This document shows positions 1 through 12,117 of a stretch of 64,000 bases of DNA, in pieces. A program made the translations under genes and the position numbers. This stretch comes from Mauremys mutica (taxonomy: Eukaryota > Chordata > Testudines > Geoemydidae): NCBI RefSeq assembly GCF_020497125.1, contig NC_059084.1, positions 5,235,501 to 5,299,500 of the forward strand, in the 5' to 3' direction. Within the stretch, counting starts at the first letter, position 1. Every line of letters starts with the position of its first letter. A model generated the notes under the pieces. That model was not told where the DNA came from. It ran no database searches and saw only the letters and a program-made list of their open reading frames with translations.

Positions 1-1630
1 ATCCCCACATGCTGTGTTGTGTTTTGTAAGTGTGCACTCTAAACCAATACCATCTTCTCCACCCCTGCTCCCTCCACCACTTCCACACCTTAACGCGCAC
101 TCCTCTGAAGAGGGAATCTATAGAAACTATCCTGGTCAATTCTCTTCTCCCACCCAACCTTCCCTTCTCACTAATCTGCTGTTCTTTGAGAAGATCCTCA
201 TGAGCAGGGAGACAGGTGCTATTGAGTTGGCCTTTGATGTGATGGGCAGTGAATTTCTACAGTCAACATGGCAATGTGAAAATAGCTGTCATATTAAAAA
301 TCAAAGGTCAGTGAGAGTCCCAGGGAGGAAAAACAAAAGAAAAATGTTCATTGTTATGAACCGTTTTTGCAAGACTGAAAAGGCTGGAGGCAGGGGCCAG
401 GCTGTCTCCTGAGATGAAGAAATCAATGCTGTCAACTGAGCAAATTAGGGAACATATTGCCCGAACCTGATAAGCACGCTGAAACCACAGTGACGGCACA
501 TGAGGTGCACTGTGGGCCAGGTTGGGAACCATTTACACTGGTGAGCAGTTACTCTCCCAAGCAAAGCCACTGATTTCCATGGAACTGTTCATGGGAGTAA
601 CAGTTCACTAATGTAAGGGGTTCGGAATCGGGCCCAAGTTTAAAGTAGACAGAGTAGGCCAAATAATATTTGGCTAAGCACTTTTTTGATATATTTTCTG
701 GTATCTCTAGTGAGTGCTGGAGCAAGTGCACTGAGCAGTGACTCTGGCTACACTGGGTTAGCCATGCTGCCTGGGGACCCCGGCATGGTTAAGCTCAGGC
801 ACATCCCCTTTAAGTTCTGTAGCAGTGGCTACCACATGCACTTGCTTGTACCCAGTAGCATGAGCATCAGCATTCCAACTGCCCCCTGCATTGGGGGAGG
901 TAGTGTATAATCAGCCTACAGACTCATCGCCATAAGAGCTTATAGCGATAACGCTGTGGCTAGATGTTGGAAAAGGATGAGGCAATGAACATCGGTAGCC
1001 ATGCACATCCAGAACCACATTTCCCCCAAAGTTTTGGGATGTTTGGATCCATTTTCTCTCTCTCTCCCTTTCTGGGGCGGTGTGAAGGGGTGAGAGGGCA
1101 TCTGTGAAGTTTGCCTGCAGATCCCGTCCAGAACTGTCCCAAATCTGAGTATGGCTTTTGGATAGGAGGCATTGGACATGCCATTGTGGTATTGGGGTGG
1201 GGGCTGCACCTTTAAGGGCCGAGCATCCCAGACAGAGAGTCCGGGCAGGGTGCTGTGGAGCTCTTGTGGTTAGATACAACCAGTTGCAACTGGCCACAGA
1301 ATAAAGCAGAGCTTTTGTGAGCTCCTTTAGCACAGAGTGATCCCTGAACACCACATATCCAGCTTGCAGGGGCCTCCACCTATTTTCCTTTGCCCCAAAA
1401 CTCCAGTGTGTCTAGGGATTAGGTAATATCCCTTTCAATATTTTGGAAGTCCGATCGCGGGCCTCCTTGTCTTCTGTTGCAGAAGCCACCAGAACCTACC
1501 AGAGCAGCAGGGTACATATGTAGCCAGGTCTTGTACGTTTATGAGTAGTTAGTAAATACAGTTATTTGGAACCCAACTGTGTCTGTGTGTTTCCTCGTAT
1601 TCTTAATGCTGAGTAAAGAACCACGACCGG
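1..1630. other. Unassigned sequence
   Basis: No gene or confident repeat was found. AATAAA near 1301 and a compact GC-richer stretch around 1200-1600 could belong to an old LTR, but no ends or target duplication were visible. Confidence 0.4.
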
Positions 1631-1633
1631 GGG

Positions 1634-1762
1634 GCTGGAACAATGTGTATAGTGGGGGTGCTGGGAGCCATTGAACCAAACTGTAAACCCTGGATATGAT
1701 GGAAACCACTTCAAGCCAGGGGGTGCGGCAGCACCCTCAGCACCACCTACTTCCAGCACCTA
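1634..1762. repeat. Dispersed DNA-transposon-like repeat
   Basis: The segment runs from gggggctggaac to cttccagcacctatg, so its ends are roughly inverted copies of each other. I recall it as a common reptile interspersed sequence. The superfamily is not established from this copy. Confidence 0.35.
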
Positions 1763-3544
1763 TGAACAAAGACCCAGCATAACGAAATAAAACAGGCAGC
1801 TGTCCAGGGCTGCAAAATCCCAAGGGGTGCTTTAGCACAGGAGTGACATGAAGGGGGTGTGAGGACTGATATTTTCCAATTTGCTTAAGGTTGCAAATTA
1901 GCCAGCACAATTCTCAGAGAACTGACGGATCCCCAGACAGACTCATAATGCACCAGTTTGCTCAAAATACCCCTTTCTGCATTTCCTTTCTCTTCCCTCC
2001 CCGCCAGGGGTAATTTCTTCCTAATTACATCCAGCCATCACAGCCTGTGATTTGCGTTTGCTGTTCGCAGGGAAATCCTGGCACTCGAGAAGCAGATTTT
2101 TGTTACTGTTGATGAAAGAAAATGCTTCAGTAAATGTAAAATCATTCTGTTCTTTACAATCCTCTACACCCCCTACCAGAACAAGAAGGAATCAGGGAAA
2201 CATGACTAAACATAATTATAGGTGAGCTCACTCTCTTTAATGGAGTCATTATAATGGGGTTCTTGCAAGTTGAAGCCAGGACTCTTGGGTTCTGTTCCTG
2301 GCTCAGGCACTCACTGTGTGACACCACGCAAGTGACTGATGTGTACTTTCCGTTTATACCTCATTAATTAGCAGTGACAACAGAGTCTGGAATTAGAATT
2401 CTGCTGGTGGCCCGTGGGACGGGATATAAAACAACTTGTACTTTTGCTATTTTTTCTCTGTGGTGCTTCTAACAATTCCAGCAACTAGATTTGTCAGGTA
2501 CTAGGGAGATATGACCTGCAAGACACCCAGGGACTGTTTAATAACAAATGCCTTTTTTACAGAATCTGAGCATAATTGAATTTGATGCTCCCAGCACATG
2601 GATTTCACTGAGTCTTGAATGCCCCACATGACATCCTCTTCAGAGCTCCATACATTAGTGATATGTTGCAGTAGGTGTATCAGGTTGGTGGTACCGTTAT
2701 CAGCTGACAATGAGACAACATTAGTGCATAGCATTACTTATGTGAAACAAACAAACATAGCATTAATGAAGGGATTTTCCTGTTTGCCTTTGGATCCTTT
2801 AGTGGCACAATATTTCTTAGACTGTGAGATATTGCAGCTGGATATTTTTTGTTTCTATTCTATCCATTGCATTCTGGAAATACGTCATTTGCACTGGTGT
2901 CAATCAGGAATGGCTCCATTGGCTTCAGTGGTCTGTAAAGCTGATGTGAGAGGAGAATTGGCCCCTGGAGTTGTATCACACACTTAATGTGGAGTTTTTG
3001 AGAGGATAACTATAAGCAAGAACAACGTGGATCAGTCCTGAGACGCAAGGCTTTTTGTGGTGCTGGTGTTTCACTAGTTCTTCCCACTGAATCTGAAGTA
3101 ACCACTGCACCATAGAGACATAGTGGGATGCTGTGCTACTGGAGTTGTTGAATTTTAGGTGTGAATATGAACCTATGGTCCTGCCCACTTGTGGTAATTA
3201 AAGAGCCCATGGGAAGATGAGTGAAAATTCACAGTGAGCATTCTGACAAATGGAACCTATTTTTCTGCTTCTTGGAGCCAGGATTTTATGGGATTCCCTC
3301 CATGTTCTATACAGCACCAAACACACTGTCCTCACTCGTCGATAGTAATAATTTTATATTATATGAGGGTTTTCCACAAACTATGTCCACTCCTATCCAA
3401 TTCCATATGAAGTCAATGAAAAGACTCCCTGAGGGGCTAGTCCTGCTAATCCTAAATGCAACTATCCCACTGAACACAAAACTTGGATTGGAATCTTAAC
3501 TTGGACTTGTTCTTGAATCTTCTGGATGTGATCACTCATTCAAA
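1763..3544. other. Unassigned sequence
   Basis: AT-rich sequence with no ORF of protein-like character and no repeat I recognise. Confidence 0.4.
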
Positions 3545-3730
3545 AGGTGGTAGAGTGGCTCTGTGGAGTGGGCAGTGGTTTCAGACTCAGGAGAGCTGGA
3601 TTTTGTTTCTTTATCTATTTAGATTGCGAGCTCTTTGGGGGCAGAGACTGTTTCCTGTTAGGTGTTTGTACAGCACCTAGCACAATGGTTGGTGCTTTTA
3701 GGTACTACAATAATGCAAATAAATATCAAT
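3545..3730 (+). repeat. CORE-SINE/MIR-like relic with L2-type tail
   Basis: The order is tRNA-like remnant (gtggtagagtggctct), a remnant around gagagctggatt, then the L2/MIR-type tail attgcgagctctttggggg ... gtttgtacagcacctagcac, ending in aataaatat. The same tail recurs near 4775, 19920, 31140 and 49700. Confidence 0.6.
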
Positions 3731-4344
3731 AATCAATGTCTATAACTGGGGTTGATTGGAACTCAGCAAATGCTAGTTGGAGATCGTATGAAAAGAGAGA
3801 TTTGACTAGGGCACATTTTAAGGATCGATGTTTGTTTATGGGCACTGGAAGGGGAAGCTGATGGCAGAAGAACATGAGAGAAGAAAAGAAGAGCTTGGAT
3901 GAACAGTGTGGTGTCCTGGGTGGGTCTAAAGGTCTATTCATCCACAAAGAGTTTAGCAGAGGATCATACAGAATGGGCTACCATGGTTGCAAACCTCCAG
4001 TGATGGAGATGCCTCATAAGAAGAAGAATTGGGTTTCTTAAGTTTCTAATATTAAAGCTACCCCAAGATGTTTTGTGGTTGCTGATTATATCAATTCCAG
4101 CAATAATTAAAGAATCACATAAAAATCACCAGCTGCCGTGATGTGTAATTGTGCATTAAAATACTAGCGGGGAAACATTCTTCCGTTGGAATCACCTTCC
4201 CCATGAGGAAATGGGGTGGTGAACACACAGGACAGACAGGTGCAGCATTAGAAATTAGAGGCTTACAAGTTAGTGCAACACTGCCAGTAGTTGGAAGGTG
4301 ACAAAAGGAATTAATACAGATAAGTGAACAGAGAATTCTTTCCT

Positions 4345-4675
4345 GGGTGCTGGCTGGTGAGTCTTGCCCACATGCTCAGGGTTTAGCTGATAGCCATATT
4401 TGGGGTCGGGAAGGAATTTTCCTCCAGGGCAGACTGGCAGAGGCCCTAGGGGGTTTTCGCCTTCCTCTGCAGCATGGGGCACGGGTCACTTGCTGGAGGA
4501 TTCTCTGCACCTTGAAGACTTTAAACCACAAGTTAAGAACATCAGTAGCTCAGACGTAGGTCAGGGGTTTGTTACAGGAGTGGGTGGGTGAGATTCTGTG
4601 GCCTGCGTTGTGCAGGAGGTCAGACTAGAAGATCATAATGGTCCCTTCTGACCTTAAAGTCTATGAGTCTAAGTC
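4345..4675 (+). mobile_element. CR1 LINE 3' end (non-coding)
   Basis: The 3' UTR of a CR1: ggaaggaattttcctccagg, then aggaggtcagactagaagat, and the short terminal motif tctatgagtct. It is 5' truncated with no coding part. Confidence 0.7.
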
Positions 4676-4774
4676 TTGGGTTGGCATGAGGCTGGTGTGT
4701 AGCCTGAGGAAATGCTAGAATAAACAATGCAGTGGGTGCAGGCTATGCTAGTAAGAAGGAATTTTAATAACATG

Positions 4775-4868
4775 AAACCTTAACGTCTGCAGAGCACCTA
4801 GCACAACCAGGCCCGGATTTCAGCTGGGGCCTCTAGATGCTACCAGAACACAAATAATCAATAATAGT
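4775..4868 (+). repeat. L2/MIR-type tail fragment
   Basis: Contains agagcacctagcacaaccagg, then ggggcctctagatgctacc and an aataatcaataatag tail. It matches the 3' tail of the other CORE-SINE copies here. Confidence 0.5.
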
Positions 4869-4874
4869 AAGTGA

Positions 4875-4960
4875 GGCTCCAATTCAACAAAGCATTTAAA
4901 CAGATGCTTACATCCATCTCTATTCAGCAAAGCACTTAAGCACACCGAAGCCCGTGGGTT
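4875..4960. repeat. Palindromic 'caaagcacttaagcac' repeat
   Basis: Two halves, ttcaacaaagcatttaaac and attcagcaaagcacttaag. It is related to the sequences at 34085-34195 and 59780-59860. Confidence 0.45.
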
Positions 4961-5185
4961 AAGCACATGTGCAAACAGGTTACAGGGTGAGACTCCATTT
5001 TGTCCCTCCGAGTGCCCCCCGTGCAGCGACAGGCCTTGCCTCCATCACCTCTCTCAAGGGTGGAACCCCGCAGGTCAGCCATTCTGGGACTGGGCAGCCC
5101 TGTTTTCCAGCTGTGTTAATGTGACAGGCATCTGTCCGCCCCTTTACTCTGTGACCAGCTAATTAAAGTGACTCAGAAACAGCTC

Positions 5186-5777
5186 CTGGCTGTGGCGGGG
5201 CGATGACTCTCCGGCGCGGTGCCTCCTGCTGGTTGCCCAGGGAATTCGCTCTTTTCCAGCTCCGGAGCACCCTCTGTCAGCTGGCCCCCGTGTCCTTCCT
5301 GAACCCTGGTGCCCTTTGCCAAGGGGTTCTGCCCACTGCATTACCCCCTTACTCTGGGTCTCCCCTCCCAGGGGAACCCCCAACCCCCTATCCCCCCCCG
5401 CTCCCTGGGGTGGGCTGCAGTCTGTAAACCACTCATCATCGGCAAGGCGGGTTGGACTAGCTGCCTCTGTCTATTCCTGGGCTGCCCCTCTGCAGCCCTA
5501 GTCCCCTTGTGGGCCCTTAACTCGGCCTGCAGCCTGGGGCTTTGCTAGGCTGGAGCTCCCCAGCTCCCTCTGCCCTTCCCCAGCACTGCTCCACCCTAGA
5601 AACCCTTCTCAGCTCTCAGACAGCCAGGTCCTTCTCTCTCAAGAGGCTACAGAGAGTGTGTTTTTTAGCCTCTGGCCCTCAGCCTTCTTTATAGGCTTTT
5701 CCCCTGCCATAGCCCTCTCCCAGGGCTGTTTTAACCCCTTCAGGACAGAAGCAGGATAACCACCCTGCTACACTGGC
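5186..5777 (-). mobile_element. Solo LTR with 5-bp target duplication CTGGC
   Basis: The LTR occupies 5191-5772. On the minus strand it begins TGTAGCAGGGTGG and ends GCCCCGCCACA, so it is TG...CA. CTGGC at 5186-5190 is repeated exactly at 5773-5777. A TATA-like CCTATAAAGAAGG lies at 5683-5695 (minus strand). There is no internal retroviral or Gypsy coding region, so it is a solo LTR left by LTR-LTR recombination. The class (Gypsy or ERV) cannot be decided from the LTR alone. Confidence 0.8.
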
Positions 5778-5939
5778 TCTCACCTATGCTTTGTTCTTTC
5801 CCTGCCAGTGTTGGTAAGTTTCACTAGCCTAGACCAGCCTATTCCTGGTCTGGGGATGACAGTCCCCGGAAACATCTTCCGTGTCTCTTGGCCAGAGATT
5901 CCTTTCCAGCCACTGCTGGCCACACAACACCATCCTGTT

Positions 5940-7545
5940 GTTAGGGAGATTCCCAAACCTGAGCTGTGAAGTTGCGGAACTATTAACTATGGTTTGTAAA
6001 TCGGCTTCTATACCCAGTGACTGGAAGATAGCGAATGTAACAGCAATATTTAAAAAGGGCTCTAGAGGTGATCCCGGCAATTACAGACCAGTAAGTCTAA
6101 CGTCAGTACCGGGCAAATTAGCTGAAACAATAGTAAAGAATAAAATTGTCAGACACATAGAAGAACATAAATTGTTGGGCAAAAGTCAACATGGTTTCTG
6201 TAAAGGGAAATCATGTCTTACTAATCTATTAGCGTTCTTTAAAGGGGTCAACAAACATGTGGACAAGGGGGATTCAGTGGACATAGTATACTTAGATTTC
6301 CAGAAAGCCTTTGACAAGGTCCCTCACCAAAGGCTCTTACGTAAATTAAGCTGTCATGGGATAAAAGGGAAGGTCCTTTCATGGATTGAGAACTGGTTAA
6401 AAGACAGGGAACAAAGGGTAGGAATAAATGGTAAATTTTCAGAATGGAGAGGGGTAACTAGTGGTGTTCTCCAAGGGTCAGTCCTAGGACCAATCCTATT
6501 CAATTTGTTCATAAATGATCTGGAGAAAGGGGTAAAAAGTGAGGTGGCAAAGTTTGCAGATGATACTAAACTGCTTAAGATAGTTAAGACCAAAGCAGAC
6601 TGTGAAGAACTTCAAAAAGATCTCACAAAACTAAGTGATTGGACAACAACATGGCAAATGAAATTTAATGTGGATAAATGTAAAGTAATGCACATTGGAA
6701 AAAATAACCCCAACTATACATACAATATGATGGGGGCTAATTTAAAAAGATCTTGGAGTCATCGTGGATAGTTCTCTGAAGACATCCACACAGTGTGCAG
6801 AGGCGGTCAAAAAAGCAAACAGGATGTTAGGGATCATTAAAAAGGGGATAGAGAATAAGATGGAGAATATATTATTGCCCTTATATAAATCCATGGGCCG
6901 CCCACATCTTGAATACTGTGTACAGATGTGGTCTCCTCATCTCAAAAAAGATATACTGGAAAGGTTCAGAGAAGGGCAACTAAAATGATTAGGGGTTTGG
7001 AACGGGTCCCATATCAGGAGAGATTAAAGAGGCAAGGACTTTCCAATTTGGAAAAGAGGAGCTAAGGGGGGATAATACAGAGGTATATAAAATCATGAGT
7101 GATGTGGAGAAAGTAGATAAGGAAAAGTTATTTACTTATTCCCATAATACAAGAACTAAGGGCCACCAAATGAAATTAATGGGCAGCAGGTTTAAAATAA
7201 ATAAAAGGAAGTTCTTCTTCACACAGCGCACAGTCAACTTGTGGAACTCCTTACCTGAGGAGGTTGTGAAGGCTAGGACTATAACAGTGTTTAAAAGACA
7301 AATTCATGGAGGTTAAGTCCATTAATGGCTGTTAGCCAGGGTGGGTAAGGAATGGTGTCCCTAGCATCTGTTTGACAGAAGGTGGAGATGGATGGCAGGA
7401 GTGAGATCACTTGATAATTGCCTGTTAGGTTCACTCCCTCTGGGACACCTGGCATTGACCACTGTCGGTAGACAGGATACTGGGCTAGATGGACCTTTGG
7501 TCTGACCCAGTACGGCCGTTCTTATGTTATGTTTATGTGCTGGCG
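5940..7545 (+). mobile_element. CR1 LINE, 5' truncated, reverse transcriptase ORF
   Basis: A 296-residue open frame (5881-6771, of which roughly the first 20-25 residues are non-element) covers most of the CR1 reverse transcriptase: NYRPVSLTSVPGK, motif A YLDFQKAFDKVPH (residues 137-149), SGVLQGSVLGPILFNLFIND, and the catalytic FADDTKLL (FADD at 6553-6564). It then breaks by frameshift near 6750, and further frames at 6764-6988 and 7095-7316 continue the C-terminal region. The non-coding 3' end has ctgacccagtacggccgttc followed by ttatg repeats, a CR1-type tail. The apurinic endonuclease is missing, so the copy is dead. Confidence 0.9.
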
Positions 7546-7679
7546 GTCGAGGAGGTGGAAATGGATTTAGTTTCTCTGAAATGGAATCCTGTATATTTAT
7601 GAATGTAAGCATAGAATTTGCAGAACTTTGAAGAATGCAACAGAAATTGTGGTGATATGTTATATTTGATACTGATAAT

Positions 7680-7760
7680 ACTCCAGTCCTGCCGTGAGTG
7701 CAGGGGACTGGACTAGCTGACCTCTCGAGGTCCCTTCCAGTCCTATGATTCTATATGTTT
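7680..7760 (+). mobile_element. CR1 3' tail fragment
   Basis: Contains gcaggggactggactagctgac, then ggtcccttccagtcctatgattctata, the CR1 terminal octamer motif. It is a different subfamily tail from the copy just upstream. Confidence 0.7.
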
Positions 7761-9394
7761 TATGAGATCCTCAGGTTTTTCATACCTTATGCATTGGATC
7801 AGATGAGACCAGCCATGGAGAACGTGCATTCTGACATCCCAAAGGGGAAAGACTTAATGAGAGTCCACTTCAAAAAACAGTCAGATTATGACAGTGCTAC
7901 TCTTGTTGCCTAAGTAGGACCTTACTCCTCACAGTGCTCCCTGGATTTCAGTGGGACTAGGTATGAAGTAAAATATTCTTCCATCTGAGGAAGGTTAATA
8001 GAATTCGGCCTGAAGACTGATGCAAAGCAAGCAAAGCATGACCAGGAATCTAGTGCCTGTGTTTGCTACAGCTGGCCAACATAGCAGGTCGATGTGTAGG
8101 AAAGAAAATAGGCTGGGGGAAGGTGATCACTTTAAAACACCAAATATGGAACCCCCAAAAGCACAGAGCATAGTCAGTTCCTTCTCCGATCCTCTTCCCA
8201 TGGAATATGGTGAGCAGATGTCTCCTTAAGTGTACCAGCCACTCTGAATGCTTCCTGAAAAAGATTTCCCAGGATTCATATAAGATTTCTTCCTTTCCAT
8301 AGGAATGAAAACTATCTCCTGCCCACAATTCTCTGTAGGATGGCTTGAGCACCACGGGTAGCAAATCTCTTCTTTGTTGTGCTGAACTTTTTCACAGAAA
8401 TTGAGGCGAAGTTAACTTCATTGGCGACGTGAGACTGTTTTTGCAAGCTACACAAATACCCAGAGATGCCTTTCTCTTTTATTCACATGCTGCAGGATCT
8501 TTAATATTTAAAGACAATAAAAACCGACACATCCCAGTTTAGCTTCCGTCAGCACGCCTAGCAAATAAACCAAACCCCAGCCCACAAAGAAGGCTTAAAA
8601 GAAAAAAAAAGCCATATGGCAACCCTTATTCAATGCTTATCTGTTTGCTCCAAAATCTGATTAAACAAATTGCCTATATGGAGCAGCAGGGAAACCAAAC
8701 AAACACAGCAGTTGAGCAGAATCTGTTGTAATGGATTTGTGAGCTGCATAAATATAGACCCCGAGCTGGACAGAACAAATGCCACTGGGGCGCAGGAGTG
8801 ATGGGTCTCTGGAACATAACACAGACCCATGCCAGCTAATAGTGAATCTCCATCCACTAGCCGTCATTTTGAGGGCTCACCCAGCATGCAGAGTCTTTTA
8901 GAAAATCTTGCACCTTTTCTGGGAGCTGAACTCTTTCCTGGCCTTAATTATTTACAGGCATTTTTATGGGCACTCATCAACATTCTGCCTGCGTGTTGCT
9001 TTGATCTCCAGCTGATTTTATTTCCATCACAACCTCGCCAGTGTATTGCACTGCTCAACTCCCCAGACTGCCAGCTGACCCTTTTCTTCATTCATCAGCA
9101 GTGGGTTGAATTTTCCAAAGGGCTGCTTCCTCTTTGCGGCTGCAAGGGGTGGGTGTAGAATTTACCCCATCACTGGAGCAGTGGGCACAAATCTACACGC
9201 AGCCTCTTCTACTCCTTGGTTGAGGGCGCAGGTCAGGTGGGAAGACAAGAAGGGCAAATACTTGCATAAACAACCACAGTTCATTTTGAGGGCACAGAAT
9301 GAGGGATGTCAATTTTACCGGTACAAAGTGATCTGATGATAAGGTTGGTGAGATCCTAATGAATCTGATCATTTCAGTTGAACATTGCCACTGA
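7761..9394. other. Unassigned sequence
   Basis: No recognised gene, RNA or repeat. Short frames here lack protein-like composition. Confidence 0.4.
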
Positions 9395-10062
9395 TTGGCA
9401 CAATGTTTTCATCTGATCCTTACCACTTGTTCACTAGGTTCTCAGGTATTCCAGCAGTCCTGGGTTTCATTTGAATGTACAAGCAATCCAGACAACTGTT
9501 TGCCATCAAGGTGCTTTAATCAGCTTTTCTATCTACCCCCACTGCTCTGTGTGGTGCAGTCATCCATGGCACCACTTCTTGTCTTTCACCCTTTGTTGTT
9601 TATCTTTTTCTATTTTTCTAACCTTACCTACCAGTTCTCTGAACTTGTTCAAGTCGGCTTTTTTGAAGTCCATTGTCCTCATACTGCTGCTCTCACTCCT
9701 TCCTTTCCTTTAGAATCATGGAATCGCTCATTTCACGATCACTGTCACTCAACTTGCCTTCAGATTTGCAACCACTTCCTCCCTGTTAGCCAGAATGAAA
9801 TAAAAAATGTCTGGTTATTTCCTCCACCTACTGAAGCAAAAAGCTGTCCCTAGTACAATACAAGAGACATTTTGTGTTTTCCCGTGTTACTTTTCCAACA
9901 GATGTGTGGATAGTCAAAGTCCACCAGTACTACCAGGGTTTGTGGTCTGAATACTTCTGTTATTTGTTCTAGCAATGCCTCATCCACCTCCTCATGGTGA
10001 ACAAGGATTCCTGGGACTGAACCGTTGTACAGCTTTGATCTTTGGCAGAACGATAACATAGT
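9395..10062 (-). mobile_element. CR1 LINE fragment, endonuclease region
   Basis: On the minus strand the 69-residue frame at 9850-10059 contains EEVDEALLEQI, then LVVLVDFDYPHICWKSNT. This matches the CR1 apurinic-endonuclease segment around the GDFN-H-PDICW motif, with the Gly and Asn replaced. Downstream frames continue CR1-like (NREEVV, KADLNKFRELVG) but are broken by stops. It has no 3' tail, so it is an internal fragment. Confidence 0.75.
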
Positions 10063-11934
10063 TCAGCACATGATCTGGTCCTGTCTACTCGATGATGAAC
10101 TGCACCAGGAGGCTATCATGTTGTAACCAGGTCACTCAGCACAATAGGAATTATAGGGTAGATGGGATGTAAGTTTTCATAATGATTGGGGGCATTTTAA
10201 AGCAACTGCACCACGACCGTATGTTCTCTCATCATTACTTACCTGCTGGAGTTAGAACAAACTTGTGTTAGCCCCTGAATGGGTACAAAGCAGAGAGAGA
10301 GGGCAAGGATCCTTGCTCCTCACTTCCCACCAGCTGTAGTTCTTGTATATTGCTTCTACCTTGGATAGCACCATGGAGTTGGGGTGGGATCCCACACTGC
10401 ACCCTTTTCAATGGCGGGGCAGCAGCTATAGTCTCTGGGGTCCATGAAGACACCATGAATGCCTGGCCTGGGAGGAATCTATGCTGTGCCACTTTGGGTC
10501 ATGTTTCCTCTACTCACCGTCATTTTGTCTGCCTGAGCCAGGAAGCTGTGGGGAGCTCCCTCTGGGGTGATGTCTCCATGCTGCCCCCTACAGTTAGAAT
10601 GTGTCTACCTGACATAGCGTAGCCCTAACTAACTCCTGCCGCTGCAGTGGGTTCAGATTGTTATATCAGGATGTTTATCTGGCGGGAAATACAGATGCCG
10701 AGACAGAGCTATATGTTGGACTCTGTTCCACCCCCCATCTCATGTCACTGCAGTGGGGAGTGAGACACAAATGGAGAAGCAAAACAGAGTTAGCAGTGGA
10801 AGCTTGTGTGCTGCCCAGCTAGTTAATGAGTGTGTGCTATTTTTAATGAGCATAAAAGGAATTGAGTAAACAGCACTGATGCACACCACATTGCTGCGGA
10901 CACTTCTAGGCCATTCAGAATAGCAGCACCTGCATTCCAGGATGGTATGGGTAAGAAAGGTCTTCTCCCCTGTTTAAAGTAAGTCACCCCCAAAGAAAGA
11001 TAAGCCAAGCATAACAAGGAGCAGAGATAGATGACTGTGCTAGCTTTTTTCTCCAGTTAATACCTATATGCGGTCACAGTTTCATAGCTCTCAGCTTTGT
11101 GTCGGTCAGATCACTTTAAACACTGACAGCTGTGCTACCAGAAGGCCAAATTCAGAGGTGAAACAAATGAATTGTGAGCAAGATGAAATAAGTCTAGAAA
11201 CTAAACTGGGGTCACTTTTTGATGAACGAGCTAGAGCTGAATTTTGACTTTGCAGCAAGTCCCCAATCTGGGGAGTTTCACATGACTCTAGTTTTTGTGA
11301 GGTTTCATTAAAGCGGGTGAATAAGTAATTTGAAAATCCCCAACTCTGTCACCCAGAAATAAAAGAGCAAGGTAGCCAGCAAGCCAATATGTGCTGGAGG
11401 ACTTAAAACAAGTGCATTTCTGCCCCCTCTACTGGCTTGACTGGAAGAGTTCACTTCGAAAGCTTATATCCAGAATCGTACTGATGTCAGCCATGATGGT
11501 AGTGCAAAACCACTACGCTCATTGTCAAAACAAAGCGAAGACATCAATTCAATAACTTTAACTTTAATGAAAAGGATGGGGGAAGTGTGCCAGATGGAAA
11601 AAGAAGGAAAATTTCAGCACACAGCTGATTCTCCACTCAAATAGGGTGTGGGTGGGACTTAAGTGAGATATAGAACTGATGCTGGCCTCTTGAAATCTGT
11701 TACTATTTTATTGTGGGTCTGGAAATATTTTTCTCCAGCTCCGGGAGTCCTGCGATTTCACGGGAATCTCAGCTTTTGTTTAAATACATTTCCTAGCCCT
11801 CGTGGCTGCACAGAAAAGCTTGGAAATGTGACTCAGCCACCAGTAGGCAAATAAATAGTGCCCCAAATGTATTATTTTTCCAATCTTGGGGCCTGAGTCA
11901 TGATTTTTGAATGCTTGGGGTACACAATCTCAAA
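10063..11934. other. Unassigned sequence
   Basis: No gene supported. Mixed-composition sequence without a recognised repeat. Confidence 0.4.
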
Positions 11935-12117
11935 TAGGCAGGTTCAGGTAGAATTTGCTGATTTGTTTTGGTTGTGAAAAAAAACCAGAAAAAAAACAAT
12001 CCTCCCAGGAAGCGCTATGTTTAATGTCGACATTTTTCAAAATGAAACATTTCCATTTTTTAACATTTGAAATGCCGTTTTATTTTGAACTTTACTGCAA
12101 CTTTATTTATTTATTTA
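11935..12117. repeat. AT-rich palindromic repeat, left half (interrupted)
   Basis: Contains acatttttcaaaatgaaacat, ccattttttaacatttgaaa and similar runs. It continues at 13255-13390 after the TIR element. Other copies lie at 27570-27905, 29690-29970, 41572-41810 and 46935-47320. Confidence 0.5.

Noticed and set aside
910..1625. Possible LTR
   Set aside because: A poly(A)-like hexamer and LTR-like feel, but no TG...CA boundaries or target duplication could be located.
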